The translations under genes and the position numbers were made by a program. The notes below the pieces were generated by a model. It saw only the letters and a program-made list of their open reading frames with translations. It was not told the origin of the DNA and made no database searches. From positions 1,727,001 to 1,791,000 of the forward strand of contig CM036769.1 of the NCBI GenBank assembly GCA_020796225.1: a stretch of 64,000 bases of DNA, in the 5' to 3' direction. Shown here one piece after another: positions 11,004 to 21,335 of this stretch. Numbering within the stretch: position 1 is the first letter of the stretch; each line of letters opens with the position of its first letter. This DNA comes from Arion vulgaris (taxonomy: Eukaryota; Mollusca; Gastropoda; Stylommatophora; Arionidae).

Positions 11004-12186
11004 TTAGACAACGATACTATAGCTATACCAGTAAACACAGACAAACTTGGGCTTCTATATACAGACAAGTTAGACAACGGTATTATAGTTATACCAGTAA
11101 ACACAGACAAACTTGGGCTTCTATATACAGACAAGTTAGACAACGGTATTATAGTTATACCAGTAAACACAGACAAACTTGGGCTTCTATATACAGACAA
11201 GTTAGACAACGGTACTATAGTTATACCAGTAAACACAGACAAACATGGGCTTCTATATACAGACAAGTTAGACAACGATACTATAGTTATACCAGTAAAC
11301 ACAGACAAACATGGGCTTCTATATACAGACAAGTTAGACAACGGTACTATAGTTATACCAGTAAACACAGACAAACTTGGGCTTCTATATACAGACAAGT
11401 TAGACAACGGTACTATAGTTATACCAGTAAACACAGACAAACTTGGGCTTCTATATACAGACAAGTTAGACAACGATACTATAGTTATACCAGTAAACAC
11501 AGACAAACTTGGGCTTCTATATACAGACAAGTTAGACAACGGTACTATAGTTATACCAGTAAACACAGACAAACATGGGCTTCTATATACAGACAAGTTA
11601 GACAACGATACTATAGTTATACCAGTAAACACAGACAAACATGGGCTTCTATATACAGACAAGTTAGACAACGGTACTATAGTTATACCAGTAAACACAG
11701 ACAAACATGGGCTTCTATATACAGACAAGTTAGACAACGGTACTATAGTTATACCAGTAAACACAGACAAACTTGGGCTTCTATATACAGACAAGTTAGA
11801 CAACGATACTATAGTTATACCAGTAAACACAGACAAACTTGGGCTTCTATATACAGACAAGTTAGACAACGGTATTATAGTTATACCAGTAAACACAGAC
11901 AAACTTGGGCTTCTATATACAGACAAGTTAGACAACGGTACTATAGTTATACCAGTAAACACAGACAAACATGGGCTTCTATATACAGACAAGTTAGACA
12001 ACGATACTATAGTTATACCAGTAAACACAGACAAACATGGGCTTCTATATACAGACAAGTTAGACAACGGTACTATAGTTATACCAGTAAACACAGACAA
12101 ACTTGGGCTTCTATATACAAACAAGTTAGACAACGGTACTATAGTTATACCAGTAAACACAGACAAACTTGGGCTTCTATATACAG
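11004..12186. repeat. 66-bp minisatellite, 18 copies, with 11-unit higher-order pattern
   Basis: The unit contains TTAGACAACGGTACTATAGT, TATACCAGTAAACACAGACA and AACTTGGGCTTCTATATACA. Being 66 bp, it reads open on both strands (485 and 435 codons) without being a gene. Three variable sites (GGT/GAT, ACT/ATT, CTT/CAT) define unit types. Types of units 3-7 recur exactly in units 14-18, a 726-bp period. Confidence 0.95.
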
Positions 12187-12339
12187 TTTTCCAGGAAGGA
12201 AGATTGGGGGTGGGGGAGAGAGATTGTGTGGACAAAAGGAACTAACTGGGAAAATTGGAGCTCAGACTTTCTGAGTTTGGGAAAATTCGTCGCTATCTCC
12301 TGAACAGTTTTGAATATCTCGATTCAGTTCTAACAACAG

Positions 12340-12890
12340 ATGGAAAAAGGATGAAGTAAATTAAAAGAAGAACAAACATGGCTTTACCAAAAAAAATAAT
12401 TCAACAACTAAAAACAGTATGGTATAGAATCGATAGGAAAACAAAGATCAGAATACTAAGAGCATGCATTTTCCAGTGGCAACGTATGGGTGTGAAGCAT
12501 GGACATTTAACAAAGCAGTGGAAAAACATATATGTGCTTTTGAATATAAGTGTTACAGAAGAGTCTTTAGTATATCATGGACGGAGAAGAGAACAAATAG
12601 ATCTATCCAGAAAGAACTCAAAATCAAAGAAAACTGGCTGATGCTACAAATAAGAAAGAGAAAATTGAGATATTTTGGACATATAAAAAGACATGAAGGG
12701 CTGGAGTAGACCATCATGGAAGGAGGTATCCCGGCAAAGAGGAGAAGAGAAAGACCACGGAGAAGATGGATTCAGGATGTAGGTAATGGCTTGAGCAGGA
12801 CCGCTGCAGCGACATGACATCTGGCCTATGAGAGAGACATTCCGAAGGACTGTTAATGTGGAAAGTTCTGCTCAGGACAAGATATTTGAT
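12340..12890 (+). mobile_element. RTE-like LINE C-terminal fragment
   Basis: Overlapping frames read RIDRKTKIRILRACIFQW, YGCEAWTFNKAVEKHICAFE, CYRRVFSISWTEKRTNRS and RKRKLRYFGHIKRHEGLE, followed by a broken GRRGRPRRRW-type motif. It ends in GACAAGATATTTGATGATTA, the (TGA)n-like end of the family. It is 5' truncated and frameshifted. The region is the post-RT Cys/His-containing tail of the element. Confidence 0.85.
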
Positions 12891-12899
12891 GATTATGAT

Positions 12900-13205
12900 G
12901 ATCTCCGGAACTGCTGTATAAGAATTCTGTCGCTAACACTTTCAGATGAAAGTAACTAAACACCAATGAAGACGCCCTTATTGTAAAGACGTTGATTCAA
13001 ACACATTTTTAAGTTACTTTACTCAAAAATATCAACGATCGAAACTCCAACATGTAAATTGTGTTGCCATTATTATTTCAGAATTGAAAGCGTTAGATAA
13101 CAAATCGTTTTCCAGATTTTTCTTCAACTGTCATTTTGGGATGGAGAGTATACATATGTTTACCAAGATTTCTATATTTAGATCAAGATGGAAGTGAATA
13201 GTCAA
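12900..13205. other. No recognised feature
   Basis: AT-rich sequence between two LINE fragments. No ORF, array or known repeat was recognised. Confidence 0.5.
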
Positions 13206-13730
13206 ATGATAAAAAGTATTTTTCTATCAACACTTTGTTACCAGTGGCAACCTCGATCTCTGACAGCAACACACCAAAGAAAGCTCACCAACACTTTGTT
13301 ACCAGTGCCAAACTTGGTCTCTGACAGCAACACATCACAGAAAGCTCACCACGTGTGAAATGAAATGTTTGAGGAAGGCAGTGGGAGTCACCAGGAAAGA
13401 CAGACTACGAAATAAGGACATTAGAAGCAGAGTGGGCATAACTTCATGCTCCGAATACATCGAAAGACAACATTGCAAGGGTTTGGACATTTAATGAGAA
13501 TGAAACACAACCAACCACTAATAACAGCATACAATAAAAGAGATCAGGTACTAGAGCCAAGGGAAGACAAAGAAAAAGATGGATAGACAATATCAAGACC
13601 ACACCACATAAACACGGATATACCATTACAAGGGCGACTCATCTAGCCCTGGAACGCAAATTAAAGCTCCCACCCATACGCTTAACGGTAAGAGTGGACA
13701 ACTAATTCCATCTTCCACCTGGGGAAAGAC
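13206..13730 (+). mobile_element. RTE-like LINE fragment with internal duplication
   Basis: The stretch with AACACTTTGTTACCAGTG and CTCTGACAGCAACACA is present twice (from about 13228 and 13290). It is followed by recoverable frames equivalent to KCLRKAVGVTRKDRLR, the QWFGHLMRMK-type motif and a GRPRKRW-type motif, then the ATLALERKLKLP-like end. Many stops are present. The same subfamily occurs at about 20470, 30650 and 37300. Confidence 0.8.
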
Positions 13731-13734
13731 AATA

Positions 13735-13890
13735 GATAGATCACTTCTGAAGTCGGTGAAGTCGCACCTGCATGGCGAGGGACACCAGTCAAGCAGGCTT
13801 TCACGCAGAATTCAGTCAGAAGCGTCATACTAGGCGTCATGGCTAACGCCCGAATTCACATCGAGCGAACACAGAAGAAGAAGAATAGAA
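13735..13890 (+). mobile_element. SINE-H copy
   Basis: A repeat of about 150 bp contains ACTTCTGAAGTCGGTGAAG, AAGCAGGCTTTCACGCAGAA, TTCAGTCAGAAGCGTCATAC and CGAATTCACATCGAGCGAAC, ending in GAAGAAGAAG. Related copies lie at about 27985, 63540 and 63700. No promoter boxes were identified, so calling it a SINE is an inference from its length, dispersal and tail. Confidence 0.6.
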
Positions 13891-14129
13891 AGATAAAGAT
13901 AGATAACGGGGTCATGTGACAAGAAGTTTTATTTAAATTGTACAGTTTATATTGTATATTTTTATAATGCATCTTATACTGAATTGACCTGTGTACCGGC
14001 TTTGCGTCACCATAAAAAACACTTCGAGCCAGTATATTGGGTTAGACAGACGAATGGGTTATTGAAATATGTTGTGTAAGATTTAAAAATATGAAAATCG
14101 TGGAATATCCTTTATATGACTTAGCTATT

Positions 14130-14290
14130 AAATACGTCAACGAGTCGTCGATTTTATAGGCAACACATACACGTTCAGTAGTTTGCTATTGCTTTCTGAA
14201 CCGTGAGATATATTTTTACTATTCGTAAAAATCCACGCGAAAAAATTTGCTTCCAAATTGCCCGTCCCGGTGTTTGAGCCAGGTACGCTT
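14130..14290 (-). mobile_element. SINE-E copy, truncated
   Basis: In minus sense it contains GGATTTTTACGAATAGTAAA, AGCAATAGCAAACTACTGAA and CGTGTATGTGTTGCC, matching the body of the fuller plus-strand copies at 29575 and 31130. Confidence 0.7.
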
Positions 14291-14294
14291 GGGT

Positions 14295-14512
14295 TGTGAT
14301 CGAGCTCTAACGGGGTGTTTTCAAGCTGAAGGATTGACTTCGTTGCACCGGGTTTACTCCATATAGCTCGGTCCCTCTCCACAGGAATGGCACGCCACCT
14401 GCCAAGAGTATTGCACAAAGCACAAACTCTGTAGCTCCGCTAGCAATCCTAGGGATTTCTGGGGAAAAATGCACATGTGAAAAGAACGGAACGGTCCGGA
14501 TTCTAACACATG
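14295..14512 (-). mobile_element. SINE-B copy
   Basis: The minus-strand sense order is head (TTAGAATCCGGACC), GAAATCCCTAGGATTGCTAG, GGAGCTACAGAGTTTGTGCT, TGGCGTGCCATTCCTGTGGA and TATATGGAGTAAACCCGGTG. A minisatellite starts exactly at its head. Confidence 0.8.
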
Positions 14513-14673
14513 ATCTTCGACTTGCTAGACAAGGGTTCTTCGACTTGCTAGACAAGGGTTCTTCGACTTGCTAGACAAGGGTTCTTCAACTTGCTAGACA
14601 AGGGTTCTTCGACTTGCTAGACAAGGGTTCTTCGACTTGCTAGACAAGGGTTCTTCGACTTGCTAGACAAGGG
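14513..14673. repeat. 23-bp minisatellite, 7 copies
   Basis: The unit is TTCTTCGACTTGCTAGACAA plus GGG. In SINE-B sense it is the part of the head just before the B box, so the array looks like an amplified SINE-B 5' end. Confidence 0.95.
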
Positions 14674-15075
14674 TTTAACAATTTAACCACAGCTTAAGCT
14701 AGAGACGCCCACTGTGTAAGATTAGTTTGACTTATTCATAGATATAGGATGTATTGATGTGACTTATAAGTTTCGTTTCCCAACATCCAAACTGAGCTTA
14801 TCAAAATAGCTAACAACACTTCACACAGAGAGATCTTATTTTGAGGTGTAGATATATAATCACAAGTTTCACACTTTTTTTCTTCTGTTTCATTTGATCT
14901 ACTCTGTTAATGTTTTTCGCAAGGTGTTGTTATTTTTGTTTTCCTCATTCTTGTTTTTCACTGCAAGTTTCAGTCAAAGCAATTTTTGTAACACTTTCTT
15001 GTTGATTGCATGACTCAGTTGCATATATTTTCTTTCTTAGAAATGTTGTGTATGTTCTGGGCGTTGTCTCGTATT
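14674..15075. other. No recognised feature
   Basis: AT-rich sequence with no ORF worth naming and no recognised repeat. Confidence 0.5.
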
Positions 15076-15345
15076 CTTTCGTCCGTGTGTAACCGGGGCT
15101 TGAAAGGGGAGCAAAGAACAGTGACACTGCGATCTACAAAGCATGTCGTAAGAGGCGACTGAGGTAGGAGGAGCTACCCTAGTAAATAAAAACGCGTCGC
15201 AGAAATCGGATGTGCTGGCCTACTTGTTGGTGCGTAACTGGCACAACGTACAATCGCTCTTATGCTCCGTTAACATACAAATCACAATGAGCGGTTTGAC
15301 AAGTGGTCGACATGGAACGTTCGAAGAAGAAGAAGAAGAAGCAGA
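15076..15345 (+). mobile_element. SINE-G copy
   Basis: A full-length plus-strand copy with GTCGTAAGAGGCGAC at about 15147 and a clean tail of four to five GAA units at 15326-15342. Confidence 0.9.
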
Positions 15346-15374
15346 GGTACTCTTTCAAGTCTGTGTTGTTAATT

Positions 15375-16125
15375 ATTCTGTCTGAATGTATTAGAGCGTG
15401 GCTCCCATGTCTTGTATCTTGAGAAGCTTCTGTCTGTCTTGTTAGAGCGTGGCTTCCATGTCTTGTATCTTGAGCAGCTTCTGTCTGAATGTATTAGAGC
15501 GTGGCTCCCATGTCTTGTATCTTGAGAAGCTTCTGTCTGTCTTGTTAGAGCGTGGCTTCCATGTCTTGTATCTTGAGCAGCTTCTGTCTGAATGTATTAG
15601 AGCGTGGCTCCCATGTCTTGTATCTTGAGAAGCTTCTGTCTGTCTTGTTAGAGCGTGGCTTCCATGTCTTGTATCTTGAGAAGCTTCTGTCTGTCTTGTT
15701 AGAGCGTGGTTTCCATGTCTTGTATCTTGAGAAGCTTCTGTCTGAATGTATTAGAGCGTGGCTCCCATGTCTTGTATCTTGAGGAGTTTATGTCTGTCTT
15801 GTTAGAGCGTGACTTCCATGTCTTATATCTTGAGAAGCTTCTGTCTGAATGTATTAGAACGTGGCTCTCATGTCTTGTATCTTGAGAAGCTTGTGTATGA
15901 ATGTATTAGACCGTGTCTCCCATGTCTTGTATCTTGAGAAGCTTCTGTCTGTCTTGTTAGACCGTGTCTCCCATGTCTTGTATCTTAAGAAGCTTCTGTC
16001 TGTCTTGTTAGACCGTGTCTCCCATGTCTTGTATCTTGAGAAGCTTCTGTCTGAATGTATTAGAGCGTGGCTCTCATGTCTTGTATCTTGAGAAGCTTCT
16101 GTCTGAATGTATTAGAGCTTTGCTC
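15375..16125. repeat. 50/52-bp minisatellite, about 14 copies
   Basis: Units contain GCGTGGCTCCCATGTCTTGT and ATCTTGAGAAGCTTCTGTCT. They join through either GAATGTATTAGA or GTCTTGTTAGA, giving two unit types that partly alternate. The array runs into a SINE-D copy. Confidence 0.95.
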
Positions 16126-16127
16126 CC

Positions 16128-16310
16128 ATGCGGGATTTCTCTCAAGGCTACTGATTTTTTTCGGTTGTGGGTATAAATGAAAAATTCTAATCTGAACAGA
16201 TTCACAGCGAATGTACTAGCCATGCGGTCATTACATTCCGCAGTCTCTCGTCCCATCTGTCCAACACCGCCCTAAAAAAGCGGTATTATAATCAGTAATG
16301 ATAGCTTTTT
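16128..16310 (+). mobile_element. SINE-D copy, 5' truncated
   Basis: GGTTGTGGGTATAAATGAAA, CTAATCTGAACAGATTCACA, GTACTAGCCATGCGGTCATT and CACCGCCCTAAAAAAGCGGT match the fuller copy at 31875-32095, where a tRNA-like B box is visible. Confidence 0.75.
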
Positions 16311-16314
16311 TTTC

Positions 16315-16531
16315 TTCTTGCATTTGTCTGTGTTGTCAATTATACTGTCTTGTATTCTTGTACTTGTCTGTGTTGTCAATTATACTGCCTTGTATTCTTG
16401 CACTTGTCTGTGTTGTCAATTATACTGTCTTGTATTCTTGTACTTGTCTGTGTTGTCAATTATACTGTCTTGTATTCTTGTACTTGTCTGTGTTGTCAAT
16501 TATACTGTCTTGTATTCTTGTACTTGTCTGT
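16315..16531. repeat. 40-bp minisatellite, about 5 copies
   Basis: The unit is TTGTCTGTGTTGTCAATTAT followed by ACTGTCTTGTATTCTTGTAC. It lies about 130 bp upstream of the TATA box of the signal-peptide exon at 16754. Confidence 0.95.
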
Positions 16532-16660
16532 GGAATTTTGACGTTAAATGAAAACCAAAACCAAATAAGAACTGGCAAATGAAATCTTAAAAAGTAATGA
16601 ACTGAAATGGAAAGCTACTGCGCATGACAGCAATCACACGTAGACTAGACATGAATGGAC

Positions 16661-16667
16661 TATAAAA
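16661..16667 (+). promoter_or_regulatory. Candidate TATA box of the micro-exon gene (first exon A)
   Basis: TATAAAA lies 87 bp before the ATG at 16754. That spacing fits a transcription start near 16690 and a short 5' leader. No initiator or other element was identified. Confidence 0.45.
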
Positions 16668-16753
16668 CTAATTAATGACATTGCCTGGAGCACTTAAGAT
16701 TCTGCACGGGAACTGGACGAAACAATTTCAACTGGTAGATATTATTCGTCGCC

Positions 16754-16823
16754 ATGAAGACAACACACAGTCTCTTCTTGGTCTCACTAACCATCGGTAT
16801 TTCGTTTCTTCTTGTTACAGCAG
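16754..16823 (+). CDS. First coding exon A: signal peptide
   Basis: The ATG sits in a good context (GTCGCCATGA). The 23 codons begin MKTTHSLFLV and end ISFLLVTA: a basic/polar N-terminus, a long hydrophobic core and small residues before the junction, as in a cleavable signal peptide. The exon ends after the first base of codon 24 at a strong donor, CAG|GTAAGA. A SINE-G copy begins about 15 bp into the intron. Confidence 0.7.
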
Positions 16824-16837
16824 GTAAGATCATTTTC

Positions 16838-16975
16838 TTCTTCCAATGCTTCATATCGACCACTTGTTAACCACTCTTTGTGATTTGTATGTGATCTGAG
16901 TCTAAGAGAGATTGTACGTTGTGCTAGTTAGTCGCCTAAAATAGGCCAGCACATCCTTCTTCTTCTTCTTCTTCG
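16838..16975 (-). mobile_element. SINE-G copy, 5' truncated
   Basis: Only the 3' half of the element is present (in its sense, up to GGCC then ACAAGTGGTCGATATGAAGC). It lies directly after the donor of exon A. Confidence 0.75.
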
Positions 16976-17195
16976 AACGTTCCACATCAGAGCCGTGTCG
17001 TGCTTTGATACAGAGAGGAGGCCGCATCAGGCGAGAACGTAAGGGGGTGGCATAAGCAGCAAAATCAAAATATAATTTGAAACATTTAAGGGGCGGCATT
17101 TCGAAGACTGGCATCATACTGAGAAAATATACCGCACGGTCCTGATCCACATCGACCACTTGTTAAACCACTCTTTGTGATTTGTATGTGATCTC
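16976..17195. other. Composite segment with a second SINE-G 3' end
   Basis: CGAACGTTCCACATCAGAGC through about 17135 is not recognised. At 17145-17192 the SINE-G end (CATCGACCACTTGTTAAACC, ATTTGTATGTGATC) appears again in minus orientation, showing an insertion into an older copy. Confidence 0.5.
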
Positions 17196-17240
17196 TATCT
17201 TTCTCTCTCTCTCTCTCTCGCTCTCTCTCTCGCTCGTTCT
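17195..17240. repeat. CT-rich microsatellite
   Basis: CTCTCTCTCTCTCTCGCTCT-type run interrupted by CTCG. Confidence 0.85.
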
Positions 17241-17414
17241 TTTTGGCCATTTTTATCATTCTTATTGTGATATATAAACAGCCTTTGCCAAGAACGGTTT
17301 TATGTCACAATCTTCAGTACCATTTGGAGCTCTAGTGCTTGTCCTTCGGCGACGTGTCCGATTTCAACCAGCGTTTACTGGGTTCGCTCTCCGTTAGCCT
17401 TTGACTGTCCCCAG

Positions 17415-17640
17415 CCGACCTGCAAGGCAGCAGGTGTATGTGATCTGAGCATAAGATCGATTGTACGTCGTACCAGTTATTAGTAGGCCAGCACATCCGA
17501 TTTCTGCGACGCTATTTATTTATCAGGATAGCTTCCCCAGGAACCTAGCTCAGTCGCCTCTTACGACATGCCTTGTAGGTCGCAGCGTTACTATTCTTTG
17601 CTCCCTTGCGAGCCCCGGCAAGGCACGGTGTGTGTGCCGA
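17415..17640 (-). mobile_element. SINE-G copy
   Basis: A minus-strand copy from ATGTGATCTGAGCATAAGAT to CTTGCGAGCCCCGGCAAGGC. The inverted repeat GTCGCCTCTTACGAC is intact. Confidence 0.85.
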
Positions 17641-17754
17641 CCCTAGTCAACAAAATCTCTCAATGAAACAAAGAATAAATATAAATGGCAACTGATCAAA
17701 TAAACATGAGAAAATGAGATACATGTTTGACAGGAAGAGAAAAATAGAAATTGT

Positions 17755-17875
17755 GTGCGGCTTTGAATGAAGTGTCTCAATCCGTAGGATTGTCCTCCTT
17801 GCATCGGGGTTTAGCCCATATGTCTCCGCCCTTCTCCACAGAAATGGTACGCTAGAGTATTGCACAAAGCACTTC
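17755..17875 (-). mobile_element. SINE-B fragment
   Basis: The 3' part of SINE-B in minus sense: TGTGCAATACTCTAGCGTAC, CATTTCTGTGGAGAAGGGCG and ATGGGCTAAACCCCGATGCA. Confidence 0.7.
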
Positions 17876-17889
17876 TTCTTCTTCTTCTG

Positions 17890-18215
17890 CGATCAACTTG
17901 TGCTATGCGACTACTCCGGTATGTGTCATAAACAGGGCGGTGCGCTTGAGGTCTTCACCGGTTCCCCATAGTTTGTCTTGTAGTGTTGTTTCTGTTGGCC
18001 AGATCTCCAATCTCTCACTACTCAGACTAGGGCAGTCTTGGAGGATGTGCTCTGGGGACTGCTTTGGTGCTCCACAGGTGCAGGCTGCCGAGTCCCTGAG
18101 ACCTATTCTGTGGAGGTGTGCTCTGAGACTGCAGTGTCCCGTTCTAAGTCTGAAGACTGTGGTCTGTGCTTTTCTGTTTAGTGTATTTATACTGTCATTC
18201 TCTGGGTTGTATCCT
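17890..18215 (-). mobile_element. LINE C-terminal domain with RNase H-type tail
   Basis: The open minus frame reads TTVFRLRTGHCSLRAHLHRI, SAACTCGAPKQSPEHILQDC and a WPTETTLQDKLWG end. This RTGHC...C-x-C-G...PEH-x-L-x-x-C arrangement is the C-terminal zinc-knuckle-like region that follows the RNase H domain in several LINE clades. It ends at the C-terminus and the rest of the element is missing. The same family is seen at 47172, 50236, 59840 and 61700. Confidence 0.8.
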
Positions 18216-18345
18216 CCATTAACACAAAGCACGAACTCCGTAGCTACGGTAACGATTCTAGGAGTCTCTGGAAAAAAAATACATATGTGAACGGAGCGGC
18301 GCAATCTAGATTCAAACCTACGACCTTCTGAACGCAGGCAAGAGT
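18215..18345 (-). mobile_element. SINE-B copy, 5' part
   Basis: In minus sense: GTCGTAGGTTTGAATCTAGA (B-box-like), AGAGACTCCTAGAATCGTTA and GTAGCTACGGAGTTCGTGCT. It is fused directly to the LINE tail, making a composite frame. Confidence 0.75.
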
Positions 18346-18394
18346 TTAAACTCCTTGTGGATCAAACGTCGTACAACGTGGCTTTGAGTTGGAC

Positions 18395-18615
18395 ACCTTT
18401 CTACCAGGAGCTACACTACAGAGAGTTTTACCAGGAGCTACACTACAGGGAGTTTTACCAGGAGCTACACTACAGGAGTTTACCAGGAGCTACACTACAG
18501 GGAGTTTTACCAGGAGCTACACTACAGAGAGTTTTACCAGGAGCTACACTACAGGGAGTTTTACCAGGAGCTACACTACAGGGAGTTTTACCAGGAGCTA
18601 CACTAAAGGGAGTTT
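18395..18615. repeat. 27-bp minisatellite, 8 copies
   Basis: The unit is TTTTACCAGGAGCTACACTA plus CAGGGAG. The array starts about 50 bp from the 5' head of the preceding SINE-B. Confidence 0.95.
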
Positions 18616-18647
18616 TTTTTATTCTAGAAACAAATGGCTTGTAAAAA

Positions 18648-18785
18648 ATGACTTTTGTCCTGGTCCACTAACAGTTACCCACATAGACCACCAGCCGCTT
18701 TTGTCCTGGTCCACTAACAGTTACCCACATAGACCACCAGCCGCTTTTGTTCTGGTCCACTAACAGTTACCCACATAGACCACCA
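18648..18785. repeat. 46-bp repeat, 3 copies
   Basis: The unit contains CTTTTGTCCTGGTCCACTAA, CAGTTACCCACATAGACCAC and CAGCCG. Confidence 0.95.
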
Positions 18786-18789
18786 GCGA

Positions 18790-19137
18790 CTTTGTAACCA
18801 CAGAGAGGTGCATTGAAGTCAATCTTTCAGTTTTAGAGTCTTAGACTAATCCGATTTACCAGGTACATTACATATATTCTACCTGTGATCAGTTTTTCCC
18901 TCATACATGTACTAATCCTTATACTGGTACACCTGTAATCTACCTGTGTCATTGTGGCTTAGCCAACGCATAACTATCTAGTAACTGCAACCATGGCCTC
19001 CGATAACATACGGCCGGTAGGTTCCAGAAAAATTCTAAGAAATAAGACCACAACTGTCACGTGATACCGCATTAAGATATTGTTGTATAAAGATAAATTC
19101 ATATTTAAAACAACACAACATACTAAATCAAGGTTAT
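18790..19137. other. No recognised feature
   Basis: A stretch of about 350 bp without an array, ORF or known repeat, ending at the TA target of the mariner-type MITE. Confidence 0.5.
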
Positions 19138-19139
19138 AC

Positions 19140-19396
19140 AGGGTGTTCAACTTAAAAGCAGCCCCAGTGATAAATAGAAATTTGCCAGGTACGCATTGCA
19201 TCTCGTCTATTTACTATTTAAACCGGTTCTGACAAGCTTGTCCTACGTCACATTTGTTCATCGCCCCTTCCCGCACTACAATTACACACCATCACACAAC
19301 CTTGATCTATACTACGTCATAACGGAACCTTCTCATTTCCATACATATATGCCAGATTAGCTCCATTCACAGGCTGCTTTTAAGTTGAACACCCTG
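19140..19396. mobile_element. Mariner-type MITE with perfect 25-bp TIRs
   Basis: The element begins CAGGGTGTTCAACTTAAAAG CAGCC and ends with the exact reverse complement. TA dinucleotides flank both sides (19138-19139, 19397-19398). At 257 bp it has no transposase. The TA target and CAGGGTG ends suggest Tc1/mariner mobilisation. Identical termini suggest recent activity or strong terminal constraint. Confidence 0.88.
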
Positions 19397-19511
19397 TATT
19401 ATGAAACAAATTCAGTTTCAAGCTAAGGAATATCAGTATTATTTATAATTTTCATCAATAAATAACCATGAAAGCATAGAATTGAGTCAGATTTTTAAAA
19501 AATCGTACAGT

Positions 19512-19570
19512 GTTCTACCAAACATATATATTTATTTTTTAATCGTACAGTGTTCTATCAAACATATATA
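19512..19570. repeat. Two-copy repeat, split by SINE-A insertion
   Basis: AATCGTACAGTGTTCTACCA and AACATATATA occur twice (about 19502 and 19541), ending at the SINE-A target site. Confidence 0.8.
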
Positions 19571-19778
19571 TTTTTTAAATTTCCGATCCAGAAGCACTTG
19601 AGCTTTCAGTTCTTCGGCTCGGCACCATTGACATCGTAACCCTTCGGTTCGGTGCCACGAACACCGTAAATCTGGAGAAACCTGTGGCTTTTCTGCCAGC
19701 CTGCGGAATTGAACCGCATTCAGAGGAGGCTTGTCAGCCGTCGTCCAACGCGCTACGAACACGCCGGGCAGGCGGGCG
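19571..19778 (-). mobile_element. SINE-A copy with 14-bp TSD
   Basis: The copy is flanked by exact ATCAAACATATATA duplications (19557-19570 and 19779-19792). The head lies at the 19778 side, and the A-rich tail (TTTAAAAAA in minus sense) meets the left duplication. This is direct evidence of LINE-type retrotransposition of SINE-A. Confidence 0.92.
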
Positions 19779-19799
19779 ATCAAACATATATAAAAACCA

Positions 19800-20084
19800 G
19801 TCCCCATTTAACAGGAGTTTTCGATTTCCCGTCTGAGCTGTTGGGTCTTATATTGCCGTAGGTCACGCTGCAACAGAACAGTTCTGGTTCTAAGAATCAG
19901 TTTGTGCTGTAATATGATAAACGTGAAGAATTGCGCACTAAATATCGTGAAGGAACATGATATTTGGGCTTAATCCTGTTCGTTTACATGGCAGGAAGTT
20001 AAATCTGGAGGTGGGACAGGTAGGGGAAACCTGTATTTATTATGTCATTTATAAGCATAGAATAATAAACAACACCATGTCCCA
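19800..20084. other. No recognised feature
   Basis: No ORF of note and no recognised repeat. Confidence 0.5.
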
Positions 20085-20290
20085 GAAGATGAAATATTTT
20101 GTGTATGTATGTAAGCAAAGATATCTTACAAGACCTGCATATCGAGGAGCATTGACTCATATAAAAACCATCATTTCCCAGAAGATGAAATATTTTGTGT
20201 ATGTATGTAAGCAAAGATATCTTACAAGACCTGCATATCGAGGAGCATTGACTCATATAAAAAAACCATCATTTCCCAGAAGATGAAATA
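20085..20290. repeat. About 92-bp repeat, 2.3 copies
   Basis: The unit contains CCCAGAAGATGAAATATTTT, GCAAAGATATCTTACAAGAC and CTGCATATCGAGGAGCATTG. The phrase ACAAGACCTGCATATCGAGG is also seen in dispersed form at about 36110, 36220 and (reverse) 45430. Confidence 0.9.
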
Positions 20291-20960
20291 TTTTGACTAC
20301 GTTAAACGTTACAGTGGTTTGAAAAGAACGGTAATGGGGACAACTAAGACGAAAGTGACAGCAGGACATCAAAGAAATATTGAACATGACGCTGGAGGAG
20401 GCAGGAGAACTTGCGTATTGATTGCGTAGAAAATAGTTTAATGGAAGATTTGGATTTTGCAGATGGTATTGCTTTCTACAAACTTGGTCTCTGACAGCAA
20501 CACACCACAGAAAGCTCACCAAGTGTGAAATGAAATGCTTGAGTAAGACAGACATCACAGAAAGCTCACCACGTGTGAAATGAAATGCTTGAGGAAGGCA
20601 GTGGGAGTCACCAGGAAAGATAGACTACAAAATGAGAACATCAGGAGCAGAGTGGGCATAACTTCATGAACCGAATACATCGAAAGACAACAAATGCAGT
20701 GGTTTAGACATTTAATGAGAATGAAATACAACCAACCACCAATAACAGCATACAATAAAAAGAGATCGGGTACTAGAGCTAAGGAAGACCAAGAAAAAGA
20801 TGGATAGACAATATCAAGACCACACTACATAAACACGAATATAACACAAGGGCGACTCATCTGGCCCTAGAAGGCAAATTAAAACTCCCATCCCTACGCT
20901 TAACGGCAAGAGTGGACAGCCAACTACATCTTCCACCTGGGAATAGACAATAGACAAGAG
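20275..20960 (+). mobile_element. Two joined RTE-like LINE fragments
   Basis: 20275-20450 is a tail equivalent to KYFDYVKRYSGLKRTVMGTT ... NMTLEEAGELA. 20470-20960 is the subfamily with CTCACCAAGTGTGAAATGAA, GCTTGAGGAAGGCAGTGGGA and an FRHLMRMKYNQPPITAYNKK-type motif. Both are broken. The second ends inside the array that follows, which amplifies its 3' end. Confidence 0.75.
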
Positions 20961-21335
20961 TGGACAGCCAACTACATCTTCCACCTGGGAATAGAGAATA
21001 GACAAGAGTGGACAGCCAACTACATCTTCCACCTGGGAATAGAGAATAGACAAGAGTGGACAGCCAACTACATCTTCCACCTGGGAATAGAGAATAGACA
21101 AGAGTGGACAGCCAACTACATCTTCCACCTGGGAATAGACAATAGACAAGAGTGGACAGCCAACTACATCTTCCACCTGGGAATAGACAACAGACAAGAG
21201 TGGACAGCCAACTACATCTTCCACCTGGGAATAGACAAGAGTGAACAACCAACTACATCTTCCACCTGGGAATAGACAACAGACAAGAGTGAACAACCAA
21301 CTACATCTTCCACCTGGGAATAGACAATAGACAAA
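20915..21335. repeat. 46-47 bp minisatellite, about 9 copies, derived from a LINE 3' end
   Basis: The unit contains GTGGACAGCCAACTACATCT and TCCACCTGGGAATAGACAAT. The first unit is the normal end of the adjacent RTE-like fragment (compare single copies at about 13690, 31057 and 37310), so the array grew from LINE sequence. Confidence 0.93.

Noticed and set aside
10788..12245. 485-codon plus ORF and 435-codon minus ORF
   Set aside because: 66-bp array read in frame. The plus ORF begins inside a SINE-B copy.
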